38,441 nucleotides of DNA from an uncultured Clostridia bacterium. GTDB taxonomy: Bacteria; Bacillota; Peptococcia; Peptococcales; Peptococcaceae. The first letter of the stretch is position 1. The number at the start of each line of letters is the position of its first letter. The notes beneath the pieces were generated by a model, which searched no databases, was not told where the DNA came from, and saw only the letters and a list, made by a program, of their open reading frames with translations. The translations under genes and the position numbers were made by a program. Positions 1 to 9,217 of the stretch are shown here, in pieces. The DNA is taken from assembly GCA_944391625.1 (NCBI GenBank), contig CALXUG010000028.1:1-38441 (forward strand), read 5' to 3'.

Positions 1-530
1 GTAAATCGCACTGGTAATCGTTTGATAATAAACGCTGGTAACTCTGTACAATCTCTGCCCCACTGTTTTTCGGTATACCCTTTCACCAATTTTTGATAAA
101 TATCTGTACCCACTAAAGACAGCGCCTGTTCTTCTAAGTTCTTTGGCTCAGTAATATTTAATTCCGCAATCTGTTCAGCAATCTTCGTTTTTGCTTCCGC
201 CGGTGTACGAATCCCCCATATTTTACTGAATGTATTCATATTAAATGGCATATTGTACAATTCATCTTTATACACTGCAATCGGAGAATTCACATAATGA
301 TTGAATACTGCAAACTGGTTAATATAGTCCCATACAGCCTGATTACTGGTATGAAAAATATGAGCACCATATTTATGCACATGGATGCCCTCTATCTGTT
401 CCGTGTAAATATTGCCACCAATATGGCTACGGCGATCTATTACTAAACAATGCTTACCACACTTTTTCGCTTCATAAGCAAACACTGCACCATATAAACC
501 CGCTCCAACTATTAAATAATCGTACTGCAT
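1..530 (-). CDS. glf: UDP-galactopyranose mutase, N-terminal part (cut by window edge)
   Basis: The enzyme interconverts UDP-galactopyranose and UDP-galactofuranose, using reduced FAD in the cytoplasm, to supply Galf for surface glycans. The visible 176 codons begin MQYDYLIVGAGLYGAVFAYE, an FAD-binding Rossmann GxGxxG motif. They continue through RRSHIGGNIYTEQIEGIHVH and YGAHIFHTSN, the Glf signature with the flavin-adjacent histidine, and later GYTEKQWG. The C-terminal half lies beyond the left edge. The downstream position in a glycosyltransferase cluster that also holds galE fits a galactofuranose-containing polysaccharide. The gap to the next upstream gene is 26 bases, so it is probably in the same operon. 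The start ATG at 528-530 is the only sensible one because the Rossmann motif begins at once. Identification is secure. Confidence 0.95.
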   Translation of the reverse strand, partial: MQYDYLIVGAGLYGAVFAYEAKKCGKHCLVIDRRSHIGGNIYTEQIEGIHVHKYGAHIFHTSNQAVWDYINQFAVFNHYVNSPIAVYKDELYNMPFNMNTFSKIWGIRTPAEAKTKIAEQIAELNITEPKNLEEQALSLVGTDIYQKLVKGYTEKQWGRDCTELPAFIIKRLPVRF

Positions 531-556
531 AAAATCGACCTTCTTACTTAAATATA

Positions 557-3037
557 TTATTGAACTTCATTTGTTATTTTCGGAATACAGATTAACATTT
601 TTTCATAAACTGGGTCAAACGGATTATGATTTTCAACACGAAAACTATACCCCAATTTCCAAGACTCTATTAATGGCTTAATTAACAAAAAATCTTTAGC
701 TGTATGGTAAATAGATATACATAACACTGGTTTATATTCACGAATCGTCTTTTCTGCGCCCAGAACCGCATCATACTCTGTTCCTTCCACATCCATTTTT
801 ATAAAATGAGGATTTACGCCATATTTTGTCACCAAAGTATCAATCGTATAAACCTTTATAGCTAACTCACCATGCTTTTTATTTTCCGACTTAACGAGAC
901 TGCTTGACGAACCTTCACCATAGTAAAAATTCATACTATCTTGACAACCTACCGCTCCCCAAACCATTTTTACTTTATTTTCATCAACGTTATTTTTTTC
1001 CAGTACTGTTTTCATAGTATTAATATTATCTTTATTCATTTCAATACTATAAACAACTTTGCTTGTATAATCTTTAAGCACTAAGGCAGAATCTCCAATA
1101 AAACCACCCAAGTCTAAAATATCACCATTTCTTACAAAGTCCAAATATTGCTTCGATAACATTGTTAATCCATGTTTATAATAGAACACGGGTATCTCAT
1201 ACGTTGTTCCCTCAGGAAGCAAATATTTTGAAATAATAGATGTATACAAACGACATATCTCTTTCTGTTCACTTAGTTCACTTGCTGTAAATACAATATC
1301 CCTTTTCATTAAAAAAGCTTGTTTATCTGTGTAATCTGCATAGGGTATCATTTTAATATTACGCTCCCAAAGGATTTTTAAGTATTCTATATCCATCTCA
1401 GTTAAGCCTCTACATAAGTTGTTAAATTCTTCGGTACACTGCATATAATGTTCTATATAATATTGTTTAAAATTGTCTGACCACCACCAAGTATTTCCTT
1501 TAAAATATTCTGGATACTCACTAGGTATCCAAGTAGGATAATATCGAAGTAATGGATCTGAAGTTGTTCCCATAATTTTTTCATTAGAATCCAGATGATC
1601 TTTTATATTCCACGCTAACCACCAAATATCATTATTTTTTTTTTCATAAGTACTAATCATTTTTTCAAGATTATAAACGCTCTCTTTTAAAAATTCTTTT
1701 TCTACGCCTTGCGTCTGAGTAATATTTTTTAATTCCTGCTTTATTTCCTCTATCCTATCATCTAGCACTTTTAATGAATCTTGTAATTGATTTGTTTGTA
1801 CAATGTCTTTTAATTCTTGTTCAACTTTTTCTACCTTGTGATCCAATACCCTCAATATTTCTTGCAAATTTGTTGTTTGAGATGAATTACTATATATTTT
1901 GTTACTTTGCTCTACTAATAAATTCAAATTGGTATGTATATTAGTAATATACCAATAAAAATCATTTCTAAATATACGAATTTGATCTCTAATACTTACA
2001 GTTTGCTTTAACAAAGGCAGCTTTTTTAAAAAATTTTTTACACAATTCTGAATATTACGTCTTTTTTTTCTTGCTACTTTTTTTTCATACGCATCAATTT
2101 CTGGTATTGAAAGAAAAATCGGATCACTATCCACTATAAATGAATCTTTAGAACTTTGCAGTAATGATTTATCAAATTTATCTAAATAATTTGATACTGA
2201 ACGCAAATATTCATAATAATTTTTATCATTTTCATTAAAAACCCACCTACGTTCATATAATAGTCGAACTACAATTTTAGCAAACAGTCTTTCCTTCTCT
2301 TCTTGTGAATACATTTTATCAAACAATTCGGATATATACCTTAATATCTTAAAAATTTCTTTTTCACGACCACACGATTGAGTTGTTATACTATTTGGAC
2401 GTTGTTGGCGATAATAGTATAATGGTTCCCGAATATAAGAAAATTTTTTACAATAAGAAAAATATTCATAAAAAAATGTATGATCTTCATATAAAAGCCG
2501 CTCTTTAAATAATATTTTATATTTTTTTATTATTTCTGTTTTAAATAATTTATTCCAAGCACTTGGCCAAATGTCTGTTAATATTTGTCTATCTTCTTCA
2601 AGATTATATATCTCCTTCTTAGCCAATTCATCATAATGAAAAGCTGTGTGAGGAATGAATTTTTCATCCTTACCATAAGTAAGCATAACTCCACAAACTG
2701 CCACATCACTGTCATACTGCTTTAATGATTTATACAACTTTTCAAGCATAGTAGGAGCAACATAATCATCACTATCAATAAAAACTATATATTCTCCATT
2801 AGCATGTTTTACCCCTGTATTTCTAGCTCCCCCTAATCCTTTATTCTCCGTATGATTGAGCAACTTTATTCGTGAATCTTTTTCCCTGTATTCGTTAATA
2901 ATTGTTACGCTATTATCTAATGTACAGTCATTAATACAAAGTATCTCAATGTCCTTATAGCTTTGTTTTATAAGAGAATCTAAGCATTTTGCAATATATT
3001 CTTCAACATGATATACTGGTACTATTATTGAAATCAT
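557..3037 (-). CDS. GT2 glycosyltransferase - coiled coil - FkbM methyltransferase fusion
   Basis: This is a large (826 aa) cytoplasmic polysaccharide-modifying protein. It starts with a GT-A family 2 glycosyltransferase domain (about residues 1-230: ISIIVPVYHVEEYIAKCLDS, then FIDSDDYV as the DxD-type nucleotide-sugar site). A helical linker follows, and around residues 385-445 there is a coiled coil made of a duplicated unit (QEILRVLDHKVEKVEQELKD and QDSLKVLDDRIEEIKQELKN). The C-terminal part (about 630-800) is an FkbM-type SAM methyltransferase with GDILDLGGFIGDSALVL as the SAM-binding loop and IKMDVEGTEYDAV as the FkbM hallmark. ATG at 3035-3037 is preferred over the GTG two codons earlier, because GGAGAGGTG lies at the right distance. 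The acceptor sugar is unknown. A role in O-methylating and capping a surface glycan is inference. Confidence 0.85.
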   Translation of the reverse strand: MISIIVPVYHVEEYIAKCLDSLIKQSYKDIEILCINDCTLDNSVTIINEYREKDSRIKLLNHTENKGLGGARNTGVKHANGEYIVFIDSDDYVAPTMLEKLYKSLKQYDSDVAVCGVMLTYGKDEKFIPHTAFHYDELAKKEIYNLEEDRQILTDIWPSAWNKLFKTEIIKKYKILFKERLLYEDHTFFYEYFSYCKKFSYIREPLYYYRQQRPNSITTQSCGREKEIFKILRYISELFDKMYSQEEKERLFAKIVVRLLYERRWVFNENDKNYYEYLRSVSNYLDKFDKSLLQSSKDSFIVDSDPIFLSIPEIDAYEKKVARKKRRNIQNCVKNFLKKLPLLKQTVSIRDQIRIFRNDFYWYITNIHTNLNLLVEQSNKIYSNSSQTTNLQEILRVLDHKVEKVEQELKDIVQTNQLQDSLKVLDDRIEEIKQELKNITQTQGVEKEFLKESVYNLEKMISTYEKKNNDIWWLAWNIKDHLDSNEKIMGTTSDPLLRYYPTWIPSEYPEYFKGNTWWWSDNFKQYYIEHYMQCTEEFNNLCRGLTEMDIEYLKILWERNIKMIPYADYTDKQAFLMKRDIVFTASELSEQKEICRLYTSIISKYLLPEGTTYEIPVFYYKHGLTMLSKQYLDFVRNGDILDLGGFIGDSALVLKDYTSKVVYSIEMNKDNINTMKTVLEKNNVDENKVKMVWGAVGCQDSMNFYYGEGSSSSLVKSENKKHGELAIKVYTIDTLVTKYGVNPHFIKMDVEGTEYDAVLGAEKTIREYKPVLCISIYHTAKDFLLIKPLIESWKLGYSFRVENHNPFDPVYEKMLICIPKITNEVQ

Positions 3038-3051
3038 ATGCACCTCTCCAA

Positions 3052-4353
3052 TTATATAAAATGATACTCTTTATATATTTGATTAATTAACGCTTGATAT
3101 CGCGCCGCAAATAAAGCAGGAGTAAAATTTTCATCATATGCCTGCTTGACCTTTTGACTTACCTGTTCCAAGTTATTCTTATCCATTTTGCTTAATTTAA
3201 CGATTTTTTCTGCTAAATCTTTTAAAGTATTATCATATAAAAATAAAGCGTTAGTCATCGCCTGTACAGATTTGTTTCCCCCTGTAGCAGAAGCTATAAT
3301 TGGAACTCCTATCGACATAACTTCCAGTAAAACCAAATCATAATAAGTCATTCTATTGGGCAAGACAAATACATCTATAGCTCTAAATAACTCAGCAGGA
3401 TTGACCCATCCTGCTTCTATCCATCTATCATGTTTTAACGGGTCAAAAGTTTTTCCTTGAGAGCCCCCTATCAAAAAACAGATATCCTCATTTTGTGGTA
3501 ATATGTTTTTCGCCGCCTCTTTTAAAATATCATATCCTTTTATCTCGTTATGCCGACCAACATACCCTATAACAAACTTTCCTTCCACACCATACTTTTT
3601 TTTAGCTTCTTCTTTATCTAATTTTGATAACAATTTTTTTGCGCCTGTAGCAACAAACCGAATATCTTTGTTTTTAATAATATTTTCAAAACCTACCATA
3701 GTCTCTTTCAACGGTTCCATTGCTTCTTTACTAGGAAATACTAATATATCCGCACTTTCGAAAGCTCTTTGTTCAACTAGACTCCAACCCTTTCTAATTT
3801 CTTCAGCTCTACTCCTATTGTGTCCTTCTTCTAAATAAACTTTATAATATTCATTTGATGCCACTTCTGGAGTATGACAAGTTAGCATTATTTTTATTTC
3901 CTTATTTCCCATTTTATCCAATGAATTTCGTACTTTTACAGCATCACCAACTGTATGAACATGAATCGTCTTTGTATGTTGAAAGTCTATTTTTTCAAAT
4001 AATGTTGAATTACAGTACATTTCTTGATAATTATTTAAAAAATCTACATAAGACTCATGATTTCTTTTTTGATATTGAGAAATGTGATTAATATAGAATG
4101 CTTTTAAGGCATCTGTTTTATAAAAAATTGCATGCGCTATTTTATGAATTAATTTGGGTTCTTCTTGCAACGCAACTGGTTTCTTTTCAGTGTTATCAAA
4201 AAAAATAAGTGGATTATTACTATCCGATAAATTCAGACCTTCTCTTAGATTTGCTAAATATCCTGTTGGTCCTCCGGCTCTAATATCTAAATGCCATTCA
4301 TAATAAATAATATGGTATAACTTCTGAAAATCATATTCATTTAAATTGATCAT
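3052..4353 (-). CDS. GT4-family glycosyltransferase
   Basis: This is a 433-residue GT-B glycosyltransferase. The C-terminal half carries the Glycos_transf_1 fold: VIGYVGRHNEIKGYDILKEA, then FLIGG, and AIDVFVLPNRMTYYDLVLLE followed by VMSIGVPIIASATGG, where the usual ExG(F/Y)...E loop is recognisable but altered. The N-terminal acceptor domain includes EWHLDIRAGGPTGYLANLRE. The sugar donor and acceptor cannot be read from sequence. It is AT-rich like its downstream neighbour and lies 14 bases upstream of the GT2-FkbM start, so it is probably cotranscribed. AGGAGAA precedes the ATG at 4351-4353. Confidence 0.85.
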   Translation of the reverse strand: MINLNEYDFQKLYHIIYYEWHLDIRAGGPTGYLANLREGLNLSDSNNPLIFFDNTEKKPVALQEEPKLIHKIAHAIFYKTDALKAFYINHISQYQKRNHESYVDFLNNYQEMYCNSTLFEKIDFQHTKTIHVHTVGDAVKVRNSLDKMGNKEIKIMLTCHTPEVASNEYYKVYLEEGHNRSRAEEIRKGWSLVEQRAFESADILVFPSKEAMEPLKETMVGFENIIKNKDIRFVATGAKKLLSKLDKEEAKKKYGVEGKFVIGYVGRHNEIKGYDILKEAAKNILPQNEDICFLIGGSQGKTFDPLKHDRWIEAGWVNPAELFRAIDVFVLPNRMTYYDLVLLEVMSIGVPIIASATGGNKSVQAMTNALFLYDNTLKDLAEKIVKLSKMDKNNLEQVSQKVKQAYDENFTPALFAARYQALINQIYKEYHFI

Positions 4354-4389
4354 ATAAATTCTCCTAAATTGTCGTTCAAAACTTTTTAA

Positions 4390-5391
4390 TTACTTAATGC
4401 TATAGCATTGCCATCTCCAAGTATCTCTGCACATATCCTCAACATTTTTTTCAGCTGCCCAGCACAATTCATTTTTTGCTTTTTCTACACCTGCATAACA
4501 TTCTGCAATATCACCAGCGCGTCTGCCTACAATTTGATATGGAACTTTCACTTGATTCACTTTTTCAAAAGTGGTCACCAATTCCAGTACACTTGTACCT
4601 CTGCCTGTGCCTAAATTATAGATATAAACACCAGCATTTTTTTCTAACTGTTCAATCGCTTTTACATGACCTTTGGCTAAATCAACTACATGAATATAAT
4701 CTCTCACGCCAGTACCATCACTCGTTGGATAATCATTGCCAAATATTTTTAATTTAGACAATTTGCCACTCGCAACCTGACTGATATAAGGCATTAAATT
4801 ACTGGGAATCCCTTCTGGATCTTCTCCAATTAATCCACTTTCATGAGCGCCAATCGGATTAAAATAACGCAACAAAGATACCGCATAATCCGGATGTGCA
4901 ACAATAAAATCTTGTAAGATTCTCTCACCAATTACTTTAGATTCCCCATAAGGATTTGTCGCAGGTAATAACGGCATATCTTCTGTAAATGGAACTTCAT
5001 TGTCGCCATACACAGTAGCAGATGAGCTAAAAACCATCTTTTTCACATTATATTTTTTCATCATCTCACAAAGCATTAGAGTGCAATTTAAATTATTCTG
5101 ATAATACTCTATTGGCTGTTCTACCGATTCCCCTACAGCCTTTAACCCTGCAAAATGAATAATGCCATCTATTTTGTTTTCCATAAAAACTGGTTCAATT
5201 TCGCTTTTAACAGAAATATTCACTAAATAAAATGGTATCTTTTGTCCAATAATTTGTTCTGTACGATAAACAGCATCCATTTTACTATTACATAAATTAT
5301 CCGCAATAATAACTTCATATCCAGCTTGTATCAATTCCACGCAAGTATGAGTACCGATATAACCCGCTCCTCCTGCTACTAAGACTTTCAT
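4390..5391 (-). CDS. galE: UDP-glucose 4-epimerase
   Basis: The enzyme interconverts UDP-glucose and UDP-galactose in the cytoplasm with bound NAD. The 333-residue length is normal for GalE. The N-terminus MKVLVAGGAGYIGTHTCVEL holds the GxxGxxG NAD-binding motif. The catalytic SDR residues are in VFSSSATVYG (Ser) and NPYGESKVIGE (YxxxK). LLRYFNPIGAHESGLIGEDP and GTGVRDYIHVVDLAKGHV are hallmark GalE segments. Together with glf in the same cluster, it would provide the UDP-Galp that Glf turns into UDP-Galf. That supports a galactose/galactofuranose-containing surface polymer. A further galE elsewhere in the genome is possible. Confidence 0.95.
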   Translation of the reverse strand: MKVLVAGGAGYIGTHTCVELIQAGYEVIIADNLCNSKMDAVYRTEQIIGQKIPFYLVNISVKSEIEPVFMENKIDGIIHFAGLKAVGESVEQPIEYYQNNLNCTLMLCEMMKKYNVKKMVFSSSATVYGDNEVPFTEDMPLLPATNPYGESKVIGERILQDFIVAHPDYAVSLLRYFNPIGAHESGLIGEDPEGIPSNLMPYISQVASGKLSKLKIFGNDYPTSDGTGVRDYIHVVDLAKGHVKAIEQLEKNAGVYIYNLGTGRGTSVLELVTTFEKVNQVKVPYQIVGRRAGDIAECYAGVEKAKNELCWAAEKNVEDMCRDTWRWQCYSIK

Positions 5392-5421
5392 ACAATAACC
5401 TCTTTCTTTATCATTACCTAG

Positions 5422-7662
5422 TTATCTAAATATCCGATTCAGCTTCAACTTAAACGCAACCTTAATAATACGCTGTCCCCATTTACTACTGGCAATTCGC
5501 ATTAACTCTGATTTCGTACCACTATCATATTGATTACTGAATACGGCAGCATGATTTTCTACTTCCTGATAGATGGTTCCATAATCCTCTGCCCAATTTC
5601 CTAGCGCTATTATCTGTTTTTGTTTTTCCAATCGTTGTTCTTTTTGCTCTTTATCTTGTACAGCTTGACTAAAAATCTGCTCTAACTTATGAATCATAAT
5701 CTCACTGGAGAATGCTTCTTCGATTCTATTACGGCAGTTTTTGCTAAGCTGCATATATCGTTCTTTATCCTGCAAGATATCTACAATAGCATCTACATAC
5801 GCCTGTACCTCATGAGCAGAAAATTCTCTATTATCTAAATCGCTTTCTTCGTCCTGCTCTAACGGAATAATTCTTCCCACAGTATCACCAATTAATTCTT
5901 TCTGACCGCCTACATCACTACTTACCACCGGCACTTCCATAGATAAGGATTCATAGGCCGTTAGTGCCAATCCCTCTTTCAGCGAACAAATCAAGGCAAT
6001 ATCCGCATCTTTATAGTATGGCAGCATATCTTCCGCTTGGCCTGCAAAATATACCGTTTGTTCCAACTGTTTTTCCTTGCAAACCTTCTGCAATTCTTCC
6101 AACTGAGGGCCATCTCCCACTGCCACAAATGCAATATTGGAAATTTTCTTTCTCACTTGTCGGGCAATCTCCAACATCAAAAATGGCCGTTTCTGAGGGT
6201 GCATGCGGCATGGAAATAATACAACTGGTCTAGTTTCAACAATCTGCAACTGTTCTCTTACAACTCCTGCTTCCACGTTGTTTGCATCATATTTTTCCGT
6301 ATCCACACCAATGTACAAGGTTTCCACACTATCCGGCTGACGGTTGAAATCATTTATCAACACTTGTCTAGTTCTTTCATTGCACACATAGGTTTTCTCT
6401 AAAATATTCCCCATAACACCGGATGTTCTGGCATATCCACCATTTCTCCAATACCATTCTTCCATATGCACATAATCTAAAATCACCAGGTCAGGAAAGT
6501 TTTTTCTTAACCACGGCACTAAATAATAGCCATAGTAAGAGTTGGTCAAAAACAATACATCGATTTCCCTGCTCTTAATAAAATAACTGATAAACTCTGC
6601 ATAGTTTTCTTGCTCTAAAAAAGAAGGTAGTTCAAACATATCCGTTACATATTCTTCAAACCGCTGCCGCCAGATGCTTTCCCCTGGCACAGTTGTCAGT
6701 ATACTCATTTCAAATTTTTCTTTGTCAATTTTGCGCACTATATTCAGATTAAATAAATCTGCTCCGCCCATTTCCATCCACGGAATCAACATCATTACAT
6801 GAATCTTGTCATGGGTTTGAAATACTTTTCTATCAAAATTACTGTATACCGGCTTCTTAAACTGATTTGGCTTCCCTGCACATGGATATTCTTTTGCTTC
6901 AACAACACCTTTCACGGTTGAAGCTGCTTCAGTTATTAATTTTTGTGCTTTTTCTCTTATCTCTTTATCATTTTTTACTATGGATAAAACTCCGGTATCG
7001 TTTCTTCTATACCAGAAACCATAATTGTTTATATGTACAGGATACTCTTGTTGTCCCAACAAAATCAGCCACATATACCAATCTTCATTAAAGTGTTTTT
7101 CACCTTCAAGATAATATCCAGCTTTTTCTATTGCTGATTTTCTTATGCCAGCTGTACATACTAAAATATTATTAACTTTCATATACTCAGAAGAAAATTG
7201 TTTCTTCCACAAATACTCTTGTGTACCAAATCCTAAACTATCTGTATAACACCAAGCTGCATCTGGATTAAAATACATACCCCAGTAAATAAGTTCTATA
7301 TATGTTGCTTCTATCAAATCGTCTGCATCTAATGGAATAATGATGTCCGTATTACTTTCTTTAATCCCTCTATTTCTAGCGGTCGATATCCCACCATTCA
7401 CTTTATGATAAACCTTGATCCGATTATCTTTTGCTGCGAATTCTTCCAGCAATGCTACATCTTCTTGCTTAGTGCTGCCATCATTCACAATAATCCATTC
7501 AAACCATGGAAATGTCTGATTCAACACACAGTTATAGGTCTGTTCAAAATAGGTTCCGGCATTATAATATGGGGTAATGATACTAACCAATGGTCGTCCT
7601 TCTGTATTTAATTTTCTTTCCAACAGTTTTTTGCCTGGTTCTTTGCTGTAATCAAAACCCAT
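5422..7662 (-). CDS. Two-domain GT2-GT4 glycosyltransferase
   Basis: This is a 746-residue protein with two catalytic modules. The N-terminal GT2 (GT-A) module has VSIITPYYNAGTYFEQTYNC, IIVNDGST, GGISTARNRGIKES and IIPLDADDLIE as the DxD-like site. The C-terminal GT4 (GT-B) module has VVLFPCRMHPQKRPFLMLEI, FVAVGDGPQLEELQ, YYKDADIALICSLKEGLALT and AYESLSMEVPVVSSDVGG. Two transferases on one chain often make a repeat unit or adaptor disaccharide; that role is inference. An in-frame start 29 codons upstream would overlap the ABC ATPase gene. GGAGGAG sits just before the ATG at 7660-7662, so this start is chosen. The gap to the ABC gene is 14 bases, indicating one transcript. Confidence 0.88.
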   Translation of the reverse strand: MGFDYSKEPGKKLLERKLNTEGRPLVSIITPYYNAGTYFEQTYNCVLNQTFPWFEWIIVNDGSTKQEDVALLEEFAAKDNRIKVYHKVNGGISTARNRGIKESNTDIIIPLDADDLIEATYIELIYWGMYFNPDAAWCYTDSLGFGTQEYLWKKQFSSEYMKVNNILVCTAGIRKSAIEKAGYYLEGEKHFNEDWYMWLILLGQQEYPVHINNYGFWYRRNDTGVLSIVKNDKEIREKAQKLITEAASTVKGVVEAKEYPCAGKPNQFKKPVYSNFDRKVFQTHDKIHVMMLIPWMEMGGADLFNLNIVRKIDKEKFEMSILTTVPGESIWRQRFEEYVTDMFELPSFLEQENYAEFISYFIKSREIDVLFLTNSYYGYYLVPWLRKNFPDLVILDYVHMEEWYWRNGGYARTSGVMGNILEKTYVCNERTRQVLINDFNRQPDSVETLYIGVDTEKYDANNVEAGVVREQLQIVETRPVVLFPCRMHPQKRPFLMLEIARQVRKKISNIAFVAVGDGPQLEELQKVCKEKQLEQTVYFAGQAEDMLPYYKDADIALICSLKEGLALTAYESLSMEVPVVSSDVGGQKELIGDTVGRIIPLEQDEESDLDNREFSAHEVQAYVDAIVDILQDKERYMQLSKNCRNRIEEAFSSEIMIHKLEQIFSQAVQDKEQKEQRLEKQKQIIALGNWAEDYGTIYQEVENHAAVFSNQYDSGTKSELMRIASSKWGQRIIKVAFKLKLNRIFR

Positions 7663-7676
7663 ATTACTATCTCCTC

Positions 7677-8408
7677 CTACTGATTCATATAAGCGGCACA
7701 AACATCCAGAATATCTCCATACATTACCTGCTTGCCCTTTTCCAGCCATAAAGCATGCTTACATAATTTTTCAACTTGTTGTATTGAGTGGGAAACAAAC
7801 AGTACTGTCGCACCAGTGGCAACAATTTCATTAATTCGTTTTTCACATTTTTCCTGAAATTTATAGTCCCCTACACCCAAAACTTCATCCACAATCAAAA
7901 TATCCGGTATATGTGCTGTAGCAATGGAAAATCCCAAACGGGCGACCATCCCTGAAGAATAGTTTTTTAACGGAACATCCACAAAATCCCACAACTCCGC
8001 AAAGTCTAAAATACTTTCCGCTTTTTTATCCATCTCTGTTCGACTATAACCCAATACTGCGCCATTAAGATAAATATTTTCCCGGGCAGATAAGTCCATA
8101 TCAAAGCCAGCACCCAATTCAATCATAGGTGCTACACTACCATGTACTTTTATAGTTCCCTTGGTTGGTTTCATCACACCAGCAATAATCTTTAGCAAAG
8201 TACTTTTGCCGCTGCCATTCAAACCAACAATACCAACAGCATCCCCTTTTTCAATGGTTAAGCTAATATTTTTTAAAGCCCAAAACTCCTCAAACATCAA
8301 TTGATGCTTCACCAAACGCACAAAATATTCTTTAATACTGTCCACTTTTTCTGAGCTTTTATTAAACATAATGGACACATCTTGTACTTCAATAATTGGC
8401 TGCGCCAT
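7677..8408 (-). CDS. Polysaccharide ABC exporter, ATP-binding subunit (Wzt/KpsT/TagH-like)
   Basis: This subunit powers export of a lipid-linked polysaccharide across the inner membrane together with the permease encoded just upstream. Motifs in order are Walker A GIVGLNGSGKSTLLKIIAGV, an ABC signature in LKNYSSGMVARLGFSIA, and Walker B with DILIVDEVLGVGD, followed by the switch histidine in LFVSHS. At 243 residues it lacks the C-terminal carbohydrate-binding domain of long Wzt proteins, so chain-length and cap recognition must lie elsewhere. The frame is open a little further upstream (TTG at 8421-8423, ATG at 8412-8414). ATG at 8406-8408 has the best spacing from GAGGAG and is used here. 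Confidence 0.9.
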   Translation of the reverse strand: MAQPIIEVQDVSIMFNKSSEKVDSIKEYFVRLVKHQLMFEEFWALKNISLTIEKGDAVGIVGLNGSGKSTLLKIIAGVMKPTKGTIKVHGSVAPMIELGAGFDMDLSARENIYLNGAVLGYSRTEMDKKAESILDFAELWDFVDVPLKNYSSGMVARLGFSIATAHIPDILIVDEVLGVGDYKFQEKCEKRINEIVATGATVLFVSHSIQQVEKLCKHALWLEKGKQVMYGDILDVCAAYMNQ

Positions 8409-8419
8409 ATCCATACTCC

Positions 8420-9205
8420 TCAAATATATAAAATGAATTTGTCCTGTCTTTTATAAAAGAAGATCAGACCAATGATTAAAAAAAATAAGCTAATACCCAA
8501 ACAAGTTAAATTTTCAGCAAGGCTGGGTATTGTCTGATATAGGGTAATATCTCTCATATAAGAAATGTAATGATACATGGGATTTAATGTTAAAAACCAA
8601 TGAGATTTTTCTGCCAATAACGATACCGGATAAAAAATCGGTGTCAGATACATCCAAGCCATTGTAAAAACCCCATACAAATGGGCAATATCTCGAAAAA
8701 ACACCATCATAGCTGCTAAAATCAACCCCAAACCAATTGAAAATAACATCACATAAAAAACAACTATCGGTGTTAATAACATTGTTAAATGAAATTCTAC
8801 TCCTGTAGCTATCATAACAAGCAGCATTGCAATATAGGAAAAAAATAGGTTTACACCACTGGAAAGTACTTTAGATACAGGAAAAATATATTTTGGAATA
8901 TACACTTTTTTTATTAAACTGGCGCCACCTAAAATAGATTGCAATGCATCTGAAGTAGCTGTAACCATAAAACTAAAAATAATATTTCCACAAAAAAAAT
9001 AAATTGGAAAATGTTCTATTTCAAAGCGGAATAATGTCGAAAATACAATTGTCATAACAATCATCATTAAAATAGGGTTCAAAATTGTCCATAAAACGCC
9101 TAACACACTGCGTCGGTAACGCACTTTAATATCTCTTATTACCAGTTCATACAGTAAATTTTTATATTTCATAAAGCCCTGTATACTACCCGCTATTTGT
9201 CTCAT
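8420..9205 (-). CDS. Polysaccharide ABC exporter, ABC-2 type permease (Wzm/TagG-like)
   Basis: This is a 261-residue ABC-2 membrane protein with about six hydrophobic segments. The N-terminal amphipathic region YELVIRDIKVRYRRSVLGVLW is characteristic of Wzm/TagG/KpsM permeases. The segments LNPILMMIVMTIVFSTLF, FFCGNIIFSFM and AWMYLTPIFYPVSLL also match the family pattern. It forms the channel for lipid-linked glycan export and pairs with the ATPase that starts 11 bases after its stop. TAGGAGGAATT precedes the ATG at 9203-9205. The substrate is not determined by sequence. Confidence 0.9.
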   Translation of the reverse strand: MRQIAGSIQGFMKYKNLLYELVIRDIKVRYRRSVLGVLWTILNPILMMIVMTIVFSTLFRFEIEHFPIYFFCGNIIFSFMVTATSDALQSILGGASLIKKVYIPKYIFPVSKVLSSGVNLFFSYIAMLLVMIATGVEFHLTMLLTPIVVFYVMLFSIGLGLILAAMMVFFRDIAHLYGVFTMAWMYLTPIFYPVSLLAEKSHWFLTLNPMYHYISYMRDITLYQTIPSLAENLTCLGISLFFLIIGLIFFYKRQDKFILYI

Positions 9206-9217
9206 AATTCCTCCTAC

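Noticed and set aside
7663-7749. Longer N-terminus for the GT2-GT4 protein
   Set aside because: It would overlap the ABC ATPase coding region, and the extra residues are unrelated to the family; GGAGGAG marks the later ATG.
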